This document shows, in pieces, positions 43,630-52,942 of a DNA stretch of 64,000 bases. The notes under the pieces were generated by a model. The model was not told where the DNA came from. It was given only the letters and a program-made list of their open reading frames with translations, and did no database searches. The position numbers were made by a program, and so were the translations under genes. Source of the stretch: JADGGM01 sp035277485 (GTDB lineage: Bacteria > Gemmatimonadota > Gemmatimonadetes > Gemmatimonadales > Gemmatimonadaceae); contig DATEKK010000226.1 of NCBI GenBank assembly GCA_035277485.1, forward strand, positions 1 through 64,000, read 5' to 3'. Position 1 is the stretch's first letter. The number at the start of each line of letters is the position of its first letter.

Positions 43630-44447
43630 CGCTCGAACGTTTGCGTGGGCCCGTCGACGAATGCGACGTCGCGCGACGACCATACGAGCGTGTGCACGTC
43701 GATCCGCCCCGGATCCAGCGCGATCACGTTCACCGACGACGGCCGGCCGCCGCGCGACCGGTCCGACACCGTCCCCGCGGTCGACACCACGGTCCCGCCG
43801 CGCGAGTGCTCGACGAACTGAATGGCTTCCTGATGGTCGTGCCCGCACATCACGAGGTCCACGCCTAACGCCTCGAATGCGCCTAACGCTCGGCGCGGGT
43901 GCGCGAGGCCGTAGCGCCGCGACAGCTGTCCTTTGAGCGGATTGTGGTGCATCACGATCGCGCGCCGGTCGCCGGCCGGCGACGCCTCGAAGACGCGGCG
44001 CGCGTGATCGACCTGCCGCGCCTCGAGATTTCCCACCACGCCGATGTCGCGCGGATTCCACGTGAGCGTGTGGAGCTGCACGCCGTGCGCCGTGTTGAGC
44101 CCCACGAACGTCACGCCCGGAACGTGCAGCACCGGCTCCAATTCCTTCGAGATGTAGCGCCGATAATCCGCGAACAACCCGCTGCCGAGACCCAAGCCTA
44201 ACGGCGCGCGCCACCACTTCACATCGTGATTGCCCGGCACGACGATGGTCGCGCTCACGCGGGCGGCGTCGCGCAGAAATTTGCGTGCGCGCTGGAACTC
44301 GCCTGCCCTCGCACGCTGCGACATGTCGCCGGAGATAGCCACCACGTCGAAGTGTCGCGTCTCTATCAGTTGTTCAATGGCATCGACCTGCTCGGGGACA
44401 GCCGGCTTTCCGAAATGCACATCGGAGACGTGAAGAACCGTCGTCAC
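43626..44447 (-). CDS. Calcineurin-like metallophosphoesterase
   Basis: The 273-residue protein contains the ordered motifs VLHVSDVHFGKP, VAISGDMSQRARAGE, VVPGNHDVKWW, AIVMHHNP and VMCGHDHQEA. These belong to the class III cyclic-nucleotide phosphodiesterase/Icc-like group. The substrate is unknown. It is coupled to the SprT gene downstream. Two GTTAGGC copies occur within 20 bases (43863 and 43882). The 75 bases between this gene and the next upstream one show no feature. Confidence 0.85.
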   Translation of the reverse strand: MTTVLHVSDVHFGKPAVPEQVDAIEQLIETRHFDVVAISGDMSQRARAGEFQRARKFLRDAARVSATIVVPGNHDVKWWRAPLGLGLGSGLFADYRRYISKELEPVLHVPGVTFVGLNTAHGVQLHTLTWNPRDIGVVGNLEARQVDHARRVFEASPAGDRRAIVMHHNPLKGQLSRRYGLAHPRRALGAFEALGVDLVMCGHDHQEAIQFVEHSRGGTVVSTAGTVSDRSRGGRPSSVNVIALDPGRIDVHTLVWSSRDVAFVDGPTQTFER

Positions 44448-44522
44448 GACGCCCTCGCGGCGGCCCGGGCCGCAAGGCGCATCGCGTCGATGCGCGCTAT
44501 CGGAATCGCCATGCGCTCCTGC

Positions 44523-45176
44523 TCACGGGGCGGACACCAGGTCGGCCAGACGCTCCGCGAAGCTCGCGGCAAGTCCACGCGAAAATTTCGAGGCCGGGTC
44601 GCTCGAGACATCGGCCATCCACATGATGCGCGCTTGGCGTGCATCGAACACGACCAGGCGAACCACGGCGCGCTCTTCGCCGGGACCCGCGCCGACAAAT
44701 CGCACTTCGATGGGAAACAACACGTACCGGCAATCATCCTCGAGCGCCACCAGAGTGCGGAGTTGAGAGGCCAGCGGCTCCGGCACCATGTCCGGAACAT
44801 TCTTCATTGGTGGACGGAGCCATTCCGCCGCCAGGTCGTACACGTCCGGCGCATACGGCGCGTTTCGCCGAGCGTTCTCCGCCAACTGGTGCGGGAACAC
44901 CCACATCCGCCCAATCCGGTCTCGATCGCGCAGCGCGAACGCGATCTCGCCGTCTACATCATCCAGAAACGCCTTCCGGTCGCTGATCTGCGCCGCCCAA
45001 CCCAACGAGTCGTCCGTTCGCAGATAATGTGTCGGAATGACCAGCACGCGGCGCGTCGCATACGGCGCGAGCGGACGTCCGGCCGTCGGTGAGGTCTCAT
45101 GTAATGACTGTGACGACACCCGCACGGCGCCAACGCACATGGCCACCATGCCGACGACCATCAGAAGCGGTTTCAC
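44523..45176 (-). CDS. Exported hypothetical protein
   Basis: The 217-residue protein has a GTG start and an AGGA sequence at suitable spacing. The signal peptide spans KPLLMVVGMVAMCVGAVRVS. The mature part contains RRVLVIPTHYLRTDDSLGWA, alternating strands and helices, and VVRLVVFDARQARIMWMADV. This layout recalls periplasmic or lipoprotein GNA1162/CsgG-type proteins, though I cannot assign a family. It diverges from cstA. Confidence 0.6.
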   Translation of the reverse strand: MKPLLMVVGMVAMCVGAVRVSSQSLHETSPTAGRPLAPYATRRVLVIPTHYLRTDDSLGWAAQISDRKAFLDDVDGEIAFALRDRDRIGRMWVFPHQLAENARRNAPYAPDVYDLAAEWLRPPMKNVPDMVPEPLASQLRTLVALEDDCRYVLFPIEVRFVGAGPGEERAVVRLVVFDARQARIMWMADVSSDPASKFSRGLAASFAERLADLVSAP

Positions 45177-45214
45177 GAAAGTCCTGGGCTGAGATGGGAG
45201 AAACTTACCTTGAT

Positions 45215-45243
45215 GGAGACGATCCGTGCAGCACCGCGTCTCC
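45215..45243. promoter_or_regulatory. Inverted repeat in the cstA upstream region
   Basis: GGAGACG (45215-45221) and CGTCTCC (45237-45243) form a perfect 7 bp repeat with a 15-base gap. It lies in the 121-base space between the divergent hypothetical gene and cstA. It could be an operator or a leader hairpin. No clear -10/-35 pair was found. Confidence 0.4.
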
Positions 45244-45297
45244 GGCGCGCGCTCCCAACTCTTGTCGGCGGCTGGTGCGACGCGCAGAATCTCGGGC

Positions 45298-47331
45298 ATG
45301 AAGAAGGTCCTGTCCGCGACAGTCTGGATCGCAGTCGCCTGCTTGGGAGCCGGCTCGCTCGCCTGGCTCGCGCTGTCGCGCGGTGAAACCGTCAACGCCG
45401 CGTGGCTCATCACCGCGGCCGTGTGCACGTTCGCCGTCGGGTACCGGTTCTACTCCAAATTCATCGCCGCGCGCGTGTTCGCGCTCGACGCGCGCAGGCC
45501 GACCCCGGCAGTGCGCCTCGAGGACGGCCGCGACTTCGTCCCCACCAATCGGTGGATCGTGTTCGGTCACCACTTCGCGGCGATCGCCGGCCCGGGGCCG
45601 CTCGTTGGGCCGACACTCGCCGCCCAATTCGGTTTTCTCCCCGGCGCGCTCTGGATCATCATCGGCGTCGTGCTCGGCGGCGCCGTTCAGGACTTCGTGA
45701 TCCTGGCCGCTTCCGTGCGACGCGACGGCCGCACGCTGGGCCAGATGGCCAAGGATGAGATCGGTCCGACCGCCGGCTTCACCGCGCTCGTGGCCGTCCT
45801 CGGCATCATGATCATCCTGATCTCGGTGCTGGGGCTCGTGGTGGTCAACGCGCTCAAGGCCAGCCCGTGGGGCACGGTGACGATCGGCCTCACCATCCCG
45901 ATCGCGCTTCTGTTAGGCATCTACCTGCGATGGATCCGCCCGGGACGCGTGCTCGAGGCGACCCTGTTGGGACTCGTGCTCCTCGCCGTTGCCCTGTACG
46001 CGGGCCAGTGGGTAGCCGCCAACCCGTCGCTCGCGCCGCTCTTCACGCTCGACGCGAAGACGCTCGCCATCCTCGTCATGGCCTACAGCTTCGCCGCGTC
46101 GGTCGTACCGGTGTGGCTGCTGCTCGCGCCGCGCGACTACCTGTCGGCCTTCGTGAAGATCGGCGTCGTGGTGGCGCTTGCGTTAGGCATCGTGATCGTG
46201 CTGCCGCCGCTCCAGATGCCGTCGCTCACGCGGTTCGTCGACGGCACCGGCCCCATCTTCGCCGGCAAAGTATTTCCATTCGCGTTCATCACCATCGCCT
46301 GCGGCGCCATCTCGGGCTTCCACGCGCTCATCGCATCGGGCACCACACCCAAACTGCTCGAGCGCGAACCCGACGCGCGTCCGATCGGCTATGGCGGCAT
46401 GCTGATGGAAGCGCTCGTCGGCGTCATGGCCCTCATCGCCGCCTGCGTGCTGACGCCCGGCGTCTACTTCGCGATCAATGCGCCGTCGGGCCTACTCGGA
46501 CCAACCGCCGCGAGCGCCGCGCACGCAATCTCGGCGTGGGGCTTCACGCTCGACCCGGCCGCGATGCAACACCTCGCCTCCCAGGTCGGCGAAACCTCAC
46601 TCCTGTCTCGTACCGGCGGCGCGCCGAGTCTCGCCGTCGGCATGGCGCAATTGTTCACGGGATTATTGGGCGGCTCCGAGGCGATGGCGCTCTGGTATCA
46701 TTTCGCCATCATGTTCGAGGCGCTCTTCATCCTCACCACGCTCGATGCGGGCACCCGGGTCGGCCGCTTCATGCTCCAGGACCTGGGCCGTCACGTCTGG
46801 GAACCGTTCGGCCGCGTGTCGTGGTATCCTGCCGTCGTCCTGTCCAGCGCAACCTTCGTGGCGATGTGGGGCCACTTTCTGTGGCAGGGCGTCATCGACC
46901 CGTTAGGCGGCATCAATTCTCTCTGGCCGCTGTTCGGCATCTCCAACCAGTTGCTGGCCGCGGTCGCGCTGTGCGTCGGGACCACGGTGATCATCAAAAA
47001 CGGGAAGGCGCGCTACGCCTGGGTCACACTCGCGCCGCTCGCCTGGCTCGTGGTGGTCACGCTCACCGCGGGCTGGCAGAAGATCTTCTCGCCAAGTCCG
47101 CGCCTCGGCTTTCTTTCGCACGCGCGCACGCTCGCGCAGGGAGCGCAGGCCGCCGACACCGGCCGCCTCATCTTCAACGACCGGCTCGATGCCGCGGTCG
47201 CCGCGTTCTTCATGATCGCCGTCGTCGTGATTCTGTTCGAGTCGGCGCGCGAATGGTTTCTCGTGTTGCGCGGTGACAGACCGGCCGCCAGCACCGAAGT
47301 GCCGTTCGAGCCGACCGCCCTCGCATCGTGA
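45298..47331 (+). CDS. cstA: Carbon-starvation protein CstA-type peptide/pyruvate transporter
   Basis: The 677-residue protein has about 16 hydrophobic segments. CstA motifs are RFYSKFIAARVFALDARRPT, FVPTNRWIVFGHHFAAIAGP, GPLVGPTLAAQFGFLPGALW and GGAVQDFVILAASVRRDGRT. Characterised members import pyruvate or peptides during nutrient limitation. The start at 45298 gives the typical short N-terminus. It is followed within 20 bases by an S9 peptidase and then the CstA companion YbdD, which suggests a scavenging operon. Confidence 0.93.
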   Translation: MKKVLSATVWIAVACLGAGSLAWLALSRGETVNAAWLITAAVCTFAVGYRFYSKFIAARVFALDARRPTPAVRLEDGRDFVPTNRWIVFGHHFAAIAGPGPLVGPTLAAQFGFLPGALWIIIGVVLGGAVQDFVILAASVRRDGRTLGQMAKDEIGPTAGFTALVAVLGIMIILISVLGLVVVNALKASPWGTVTIGLTIPIALLLGIYLRWIRPGRVLEATLLGLVLLAVALYAGQWVAANPSLAPLFTLDAKTLAILVMAYSFAASVVPVWLLLAPRDYLSAFVKIGVVVALALGIVIVLPPLQMPSLTRFVDGTGPIFAGKVFPFAFITIACGAISGFHALIASGTTPKLLEREPDARPIGYGGMLMEALVGVMALIAACVLTPGVYFAINAPSGLLGPTAASAAHAISAWGFTLDPAAMQHLASQVGETSLLSRTGGAPSLAVGMAQLFTGLLGGSEAMALWYHFAIMFEALFILTTLDAGTRVGRFMLQDLGRHVWEPFGRVSWYPAVVLSSATFVAMWGHFLWQGVIDPLGGINSLWPLFGISNQLLAAVALCVGTTVIIKNGKARYAWVTLAPLAWLVVVTLTAGWQKIFSPSPRLGFLSHARTLAQGAQAADTGRLIFNDRLDAAVAAFFMIAVVVILFESAREWFLVLRGDRPAASTEVPFEPTALAS

Positions 47332-47350
47332 CTCAACCTTCGCTTTGACC

Positions 47351-49732
47351 ATGCGCCCCCGCCCTCGCATCCGTCCGCACCCGCTTGTGACGCTCGTCCT
47401 CGTGGCCGCCGCCGCGTTCTCGCCGGCTCCGTTAGGCGCACAGGATTCGTCCACCTTCGCGCTCACCATCCCGAGCATCATGCGCGGCGACGAAGTCGTC
47501 GGCCGGATGCCCGAGCGCATCCGATGGTCGCCCGACAGCCGCTGGATCTACTTCTACTGGCTGCCGCCCGGCAGCGATTGGCGCGACCCGCTCGCGCCGT
47601 ACCGCGTCCGCGCCCAGGCCGGGGCCAAGCCCGAGCGCCTAACGGACGCGCAGATGGACAGCTTGGGCCCCATCGTCGAGCCCGGCAGCCTGTCGCACGA
47701 TGGCCGCCTGCGCGCCGTCGCCTACCAGGGCGACATCTACGTCATCGATCTCAAGACGCAGACGGCTCGGCGCCTCACCAACACGCAGGCGCGCGAAGCC
47801 GACCCGCAATTCGGCGTCGGCGATGATCTCGTCTACTTCACGCGCGACGACAACGTGTTCGCGGCCGATCTGCGTTCCGGGCTCGTCCAACAGCTCACCG
47901 ACGTGCGCCCCGGCTCCGCGCCCAAGGAAGACTCGGCCAACACGCCCATGCAGAAGGCGCTCGAGGGCGACCAGAAGCGCCTCTTTCAGGTCATCCGCGA
48001 CGAATATCGCGCCGACAGCATCGCGAAAGCGGAGAAAGCCCGCGCCGAGGGCATTCGCGGCAAGCCGCTCTATCTGCTCAAGGACGAGCGCGTGAGCCAG
48101 CTCGCCGTTTCGCCTAACGGAAAAGCGGTACTGCTCATCACCCGCATCAACTCCGAGCGCTCGCGCTCCACCGAAGTGCCCAAGTGGGTCACCAAGAGCG
48201 GCTACGTCGAAGACATCAAAGGCCGCGACAAAGTGGGCGACAGCCAGGACTCGGGCCGCGTCGCGCTCGTGAGCCTGCCATCCGGCAACGCGCGCTGGCT
48301 GCACGCGATACCCGGCGACTCAGTAGCCAACCCCGGCCTCATTCGGATGCTCGGCTGGAACGACGATGGGTCGCGCGCGCTCCTCTTCACCGTCCGGTCC
48401 GACTACAAGGAGCGCTACCTCGAGACTGTCGCCGCCGACGGCCGCATGGACACCGTGGACGTCCTGCGCGACACGGCCTGGATCGAAGGTCCATGCTTCG
48501 GTTGTGGCGGCTGGTACGATAACGACAAGCGCCTGTGGTTCGTCTCCGAGGCCGACGGTTGGGCGCACATCTACACGGTGAACGCCGACGGCTCGGACCG
48601 TACGCAGCTCACCAAGGGCAAATGGGAAGTGCTCGACGCGGACCTCTCGCCCGACAAGAAGTGGTTCTGGATGCATACGAGCGAGCCGTCGCCGTACGAG
48701 CGCCAGTTCTATCGCATGGCCGTCACCGGCGGCGCACGCGAGCGCATCACGGAAACCAAAGGCGGGCACGACGTCACCGTTTCGCCTAACGGTCAGGTGC
48801 TGGCCGACGTGTACTCGACGTCCAACCGGCCGCCCGAGCTGTTCGTCGCGCCGTTCCGCTCCGGTTCGAGCATGGCACAACTCACCGTGTCGCCCACCAA
48901 GGCGTGGCTCGCGTACCACTGGGTCGACCCCCAGATCATCCAGATCCCGGCCTCCGACGGCGTGATGGTTCCCGCGCGCATCTACCGCCCGCAGGACGTG
49001 GGCGCTCAGCCTAACGGAGCCGCCGTGATCTTCGTCCACGGCGCCGGCTACCTGCACAACGTCGTCGACTATTGGTCCAGCTACTATCACGAGTACATGT
49101 TCAACCAGTTCCTCGCGACCAAGGGCTACGTCGTCTTGGACGAGGACTATCGCGGCTCCGCCGGCTACGGGCGCGATTGGCGCGTCGCCGTCTACCGGCA
49201 CATGGGCGGACGCGATCTCCAGGATGAAGTCGATGCCTCCCGCTACCTCGGCAGCAAGTTCGGCATCCCGCCCGAGCGCGTCGGCATCTACGGCGGGAGC
49301 TACGGCGGCTTCATGACCCTCATGGCCATGTTCACCGAACCGAAGCACTTCGGCGCCGGCGCGGCACTCCGCGCGGTCACCGACTGGGCGCACTACAACC
49401 ACTGGTACACGTCGCGGATTCTCAACCTGCCCGACAAGGACACGGTCGCGTACCACCAGTCGTCGCCGATTTACTTCGCCCAGGGCCTCGAGGGACCGCT
49501 GCTCATGTGCCACGGCATGGTCGACACGAACGTCGAGTTCGAGGACATCGTTCGCCTAACGGAACGCCTCATCGAGCTCGGCAAGACCAACTGGCAGCTC
49601 GCGCCGTATCCGGTGGAGAATCACGGGTTCGTGCGGCCCTCGTCGTGGACCGACGAGTACTCGCGCATCTTCGCGCTGTTCGAGCGGACGATCGGCCACA
49701 GCAGTGCGGCCGTTACATCGGGGGCGAAATGA
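47351..49732 (+). CDS. Secreted S9 prolyl oligopeptidase/DPP-type peptidase in the cstA operon
   Basis: The 793-residue protein has a signal peptide (LVTLVLVAAAAFSPAPLGAQ). A beta-propeller follows with IRWSPDSRWIYFYW, then a catalytic domain with nucleophile Ser in GIYGGSYGGFMTLMAM, Asp in CHGMVDTNVEFED and His in PVENHGFVRPSSW. It should release di- or oligopeptides in the periplasm. It lies between cstA and ybdD, overlapping the latter's ATG, so peptide release and uptake may be co-expressed. Confidence 0.92.
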   Translation: MRPRPRIRPHPLVTLVLVAAAAFSPAPLGAQDSSTFALTIPSIMRGDEVVGRMPERIRWSPDSRWIYFYWLPPGSDWRDPLAPYRVRAQAGAKPERLTDAQMDSLGPIVEPGSLSHDGRLRAVAYQGDIYVIDLKTQTARRLTNTQAREADPQFGVGDDLVYFTRDDNVFAADLRSGLVQQLTDVRPGSAPKEDSANTPMQKALEGDQKRLFQVIRDEYRADSIAKAEKARAEGIRGKPLYLLKDERVSQLAVSPNGKAVLLITRINSERSRSTEVPKWVTKSGYVEDIKGRDKVGDSQDSGRVALVSLPSGNARWLHAIPGDSVANPGLIRMLGWNDDGSRALLFTVRSDYKERYLETVAADGRMDTVDVLRDTAWIEGPCFGCGGWYDNDKRLWFVSEADGWAHIYTVNADGSDRTQLTKGKWEVLDADLSPDKKWFWMHTSEPSPYERQFYRMAVTGGARERITETKGGHDVTVSPNGQVLADVYSTSNRPPELFVAPFRSGSSMAQLTVSPTKAWLAYHWVDPQIIQIPASDGVMVPARIYRPQDVGAQPNGAAVIFVHGAGYLHNVVDYWSSYYHEYMFNQFLATKGYVVLDEDYRGSAGYGRDWRVAVYRHMGGRDLQDEVDASRYLGSKFGIPPERVGIYGGSYGGFMTLMAMFTEPKHFGAGAALRAVTDWAHYNHWYTSRILNLPDKDTVAYHQSSPIYFAQGLEGPLLMCHGMVDTNVEFEDIVRLTERLIELGKTNWQLAPYPVENHGFVRPSSWTDEYSRIFALFERTIGHSSAAVTSGAK

Positions 49733-49926
49733 TGAGCCTAACCCTCCGCGACCGTCTCGCCGCGGCCGCGCGCGTCGCGCGCACCATTGTGGGCGCGCCG
49801 GACTACGAGCGCTACCTCGCCCACATGCGGCAGCGGCATCCCGCCCAACGGCCGCTCACGCGCGACGAATTCGCGCGCGCCCGCATGGACGATCGATACA
49901 ACCGGCCCGGCGCGCGCTGCTGCTGA
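49729..49926 (+). CDS. YbdD/YjiX-family small protein
   Basis: The 65-residue protein is of the CstA-associated family. The central motif VGAPDYERYLAHMRQRHP and the ending RYNRPGARCC with its terminal double Cys are diagnostic. YbdD homologues are needed for CstA- or BtsT-type transport in studied bacteria. The ATG overlaps the S9 stop, and an adjacent second ATG is equally possible. It is the last gene before the large inverted repeat. Confidence 0.88.
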   Translation: MMSLTLRDRLAAAARVARTIVGAPDYERYLAHMRQRHPAQRPLTRDEFARARMDDRYNRPGARCC

Positions 49927-49938
49927 TACGCAAGGAAA

Positions 49939-50190
49939 GGGAAGCGGGAAGCGCTCGCTGACGCTCGCTGGGGGAAGCGCTGCGCTGGGGGAAGCGGCGG
50001 CGACGCCGCCTGGGGGATCGGAACAACATCAGTGTCTCTGGCTGGAGAGTGCCGGTTTGCGCGGCGTCGCTCCCGGGACTCCAGTCGTGCAGACCATCGA
50101 TGTTGTTCCACTCCCTCAGGCGGCGTCGCCGCCGCTTCCCCCAGCGCAGCGCTTCCCCCAGCGAGCGTCAGCGAGCGCTTCCCGCTTCCC
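49939..50190. repeat. Large intergenic inverted repeat, 92-base arms
   Basis: The arms at 49939-50030 and 50099-50190 are identical over about 74 bases and nearly so for the rest, around a 68-base centre. Within each arm are smaller repeats: GGGGAAGCG-type units and GGCGGCGACGCCGCC, itself palindromic. The centre has CTGGAG/CTCCAG that can extend the stem. It fills the whole gap between ybdD and the propeller lipoprotein gene. It could be a MITE-like or REP-type element, or a terminator for both convergent units. Related sequence occurs at 1-51. Confidence 0.9.
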
Positions 50191-50199
50191 TCGTTGTCC

Positions 50200-51294
50200 C
50201 TAGTGCGAGATGACCACGCCCCACGGCGAATCCCCCGCCGGAATCGTCTTCACGACTTTGTTCGTCGCCGCATCGATGATCGCGATGTCGTTGGACGGTC
50301 CGTTCGCCGTGTAGATCTTCGACCCGTCCGCCGTTACCGCGACGCCCCACGGACGCTTGGGGTCCGGGATCGTCGCCACCACGGAATCGTTCGCCGTCGC
50401 GATCACCTCCAACGTCGCGCCGCGCCCCGTCGTGATGTACACGAACTTCCCGTCCGGCGAGATCGCTGACCCCATTGGCTTCGCGCCCGGCGTCGTCTTC
50501 GTGAGATCGAGCGTCTTGAGCACCTTGTGGGTCTTCACGTCGACGACCGACACGTTGCCGCCCACCTCCGCCGGCACGTAGCCCTTCGACCCGTCGGGCG
50601 CGAAGATCACCGAGCGGGGACGCTTCCCGACCTTGATCGTCGCAACCGCTTTGTTCGATGCGACGTCGATCACCGTGACGGTTCCCTTCCCCTCGCTCGT
50701 CACCCACGCCTCTTTGCCGTCCGGCGTGATCTTCACACCCTCAGGCTCTGAACCCACTTTCACCGTCGCGACCGATTTCCCGTCGGACATGTCGAGCACC
50801 GTCGCGGTGCCGGCGTCTTCGTTAGACACGTAGATGAACTTCCCGTCCGGTGTGATGTCGAAGTTCTCGGGGTCGTGACCGCCCTGGAGACGCCGCACGC
50901 TGTCGGTCGACAGGTCCACCAAAGCAATGCCATCCTTGGACCGGTCCGGCGGCGGCAGCTTCGACTCATCCACGCCCGGCCCGCCGATCGGCGACCCGCT
51001 CACCGCCACCACCAGCGTGTTGCCGTCCGGCGTTAGGCGCACGCCGCGCGGCCGCTGGCCGGCGTCGATCGTTTTCACGACGGAGTCTTTCGCGGCGTCG
51101 ATCACCGTGATCTTGTTGCCGCGCTCGTCGGAGACGTACACGAGCATCGACGGCGCACTCGCCGCCGCGGGCGCCGCCGCCGTCGATTCGGCCCCCGCCG
51201 CTGGCTTCTTCTCGCCGCCCGAGCACGCCGCCACCATCAACCCGCCCGCCACGATGCCACTGCCTAACGAAAGGCCGCGCCACGTTCCACGCAT
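50200..51294 (-). CDS. YVTN-type beta-propeller lipoprotein
   Basis: The 364-residue protein has a lipoprotein signal (lipobox MVAAC). An Ala-rich linker precedes about seven repeats of roughly 42 residues such as VTVIDVASNKAVATIKVG, each with a PDGK-type turn. Such proteins are extracellular or periplasmic seven-bladed propellers used in binding or adhesion; some resemble metal- or redox-associated proteins. No enzymatic motif is seen. Its stop lies ten bases from the large inverted repeat. Confidence 0.88.
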   Translation of the reverse strand: MRGTWRGLSLGSGIVAGGLMVAACSGGEKKPAAGAESTAAAPAAASAPSMLVYVSDERGNKITVIDAAKDSVVKTIDAGQRPRGVRLTPDGNTLVVAVSGSPIGGPGVDESKLPPPDRSKDGIALVDLSTDSVRRLQGGHDPENFDITPDGKFIYVSNEDAGTATVLDMSDGKSVATVKVGSEPEGVKITPDGKEAWVTSEGKGTVTVIDVASNKAVATIKVGKRPRSVIFAPDGSKGYVPAEVGGNVSVVDVKTHKVLKTLDLTKTTPGAKPMGSAISPDGKFVYITTGRGATLEVIATANDSVVATIPDPKRPWGVAVTADGSKIYTANGPSNDIAIIDAATNKVVKTIPAGDSPWGVVISH

Positions 51295-51352
51295 CTCGAG
51301 TCTCCTTGCTGAAGTACGGGTGCTCCCCTGGCACCCGCTCGCGCCGGTCCAG

Positions 51353-52942
51353 CTACGCGAGCCCCATTCCCCACCGGGCCAACGCCGTCGGATATCCGCC
51401 GTATCGTAGCAGCTCGCTATGGAATCGCAGCAGCGAAAACCCGCCATCGCCGCCCCACGCGCTGCGCGCATCATCACGAAGCCGCTCGATCTCGCGCCGC
51501 CCAACGACGAAACATGACATGAGCGTCGGATGCGCCGCCACGCGCATCACCTCCGCACGCGCCGCGGCCTCGTCCATGCCGAGCTCATCGCGCAAACGAC
51601 GCTCGGCCGCCCACAGGTGCAGGGTCTTGGTGTGAACCGCCACATCGATGATCGCGCGAAGCGTTCGCCATAGGACATCGCGCGCGTGAAGCAGCCGGGC
51701 GGCCGGCGTCGCGAAGAACCCCGCGTCCGCCATCATCCCCTCGCAGTAATACGCCCACCCCTCGCGCGCCGCGTCGCTCCACAACACGCGTCGCACCACG
51801 CGATCCAATTCATTCGCGCTCACGGTGTGCTGATGATGCCCGGGAACGGCTTCGTGCACCACCACGCTCGCGATGTCCGACCTCCGATGCGCGCACGTCG
51901 CCGCCGAGTGCGGCATCGTGATGTACAGCGTGCCCGCGTGCGATGGCGCGAATGCGCCCGGTCCGTCGTACGCCGTGAACGGCACCAGCGGCTGCAAGTA
52001 CGCCGGCGTAGCCCGGACGCGAACCGGCGGCGTCACCACGTGCACCAAGCCGTGCTCGGCTGCGAACCGCCGCGCCTCGTCCATTGCGTCCGCGTAGGCG
52101 CCGAACAGCGATGCCGAAGGCGGCGCGTCGCCACTCACGCGCTCGACCACCTCGCGCCATGGCGTGCCCGGCGCAACGGCCGCGGCCGCGGCCTCGACGC
52201 CCTGCTGTGCCTCCGCATACGCGCGCTCTGCCCAACGGAGCAGTTGATCCGCGCCGTCCTGGATCATGTGTGCCGTGTGCAGCCGCCGCTCGAACACGTC
52301 GCGTCCCACGCCCACGGTGTCGCGCGCGCGCTCCTCCATCATCGCCAGCGCATCGCCGAACCGCTCGAGCGACTCGATCGCCGCGTCGTGCGCCGATGCC
52401 ACCTCCGCATCGGTGCCTAACGGACCGAGCGCCTCACGCACCTCCTCGCGGAGCAGGGCCAGCCCGCCCGGCAGCATTGCCGCCGCCGTGCCTAACAATG
52501 GGCGTTCGGGTTGCACCAGTGCGTCGGCCGCGGCGCTCAGAAACTCCGGCAGCGCGCGCAGCCGCGACACCAGAGCCACCGCGCGCTCGCGCGCATCCAC
52601 GTCATCGGCGGCCAGCCGATACAAACCGTCCAGCGCATGGCGCACGTGAAAGGTGGGATCATGGGCGAACGGGCGCTCGCGCTCGAGCCACGATTGGAGC
52701 TGCCGCGCGTCGTGCAGCACCGCCGTCTGATCGATTTCGTCGTCCAGCGTATCCGCGGACGCTTCCTCGAGCGCGCCGGTGTAGCTGCGTAAGGCGGCAA
52801 TGTGCGCGCGCACCGACACGGCGTCGAACGCGCCATACATCCCGTCGAGCTCGCGCCGGCCCGCGCGCGTCCCCTCGACGGGATCGATCCGGTATCGAAG
52901 GTCGAGATATCCCTCGAAGACCTGGGCGAGCGGTGCCGTCAC
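51353..52942 (-). CDS. DUF885-family putative metallohydrolase
   Basis: The 529-residue, mostly helical protein has the DUF885 zinc motif VVHEAVPGHHQHTVS. Further family landmarks are REGWAYYCEGMMADAGF and, at the C-terminus, LLRYGGYPTALARWGMG. I see no signal peptide, unlike many members. The family is thought to contain carboxypeptidase-like enzymes, but few are characterised. The GTG start overlaps the stop of the LeuA-like gene (GTGA), linking the two. Confidence 0.82.
   Translation of the reverse strand: MTAPLAQVFEGYLDLRYRIDPVEGTRAGRRELDGMYGAFDAVSVRAHIAALRSYTGALEEASADTLDDEIDQTAVLHDARQLQSWLERERPFAHDPTFHVRHALDGLYRLAADDVDARERAVALVSRLRALPEFLSAAADALVQPERPLLGTAAAMLPGGLALLREEVREALGPLGTDAEVASAHDAAIESLERFGDALAMMEERARDTVGVGRDVFERRLHTAHMIQDGADQLLRWAERAYAEAQQGVEAAAAAVAPGTPWREVVERVSGDAPPSASLFGAYADAMDEARRFAAEHGLVHVVTPPVRVRATPAYLQPLVPFTAYDGPGAFAPSHAGTLYITMPHSAATCAHRRSDIASVVVHEAVPGHHQHTVSANELDRVVRRVLWSDAAREGWAYYCEGMMADAGFFATPAARLLHARDVLWRTLRAIIDVAVHTKTLHLWAAERRLRDELGMDEAAARAEVMRVAAHPTLMSCFVVGRREIERLRDDARSAWGGDGGFSLLRFHSELLRYGGYPTALARWGMGLA

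Noticed and set aside
49787..50203. Open frames crossing the large inverted repeat, with the same peptide PQAASPPLPPAQRFPQRASA on both strands
   Set aside because: The identical peptides arise only because the arms are inverted copies; there is no start signal or conserved domain.
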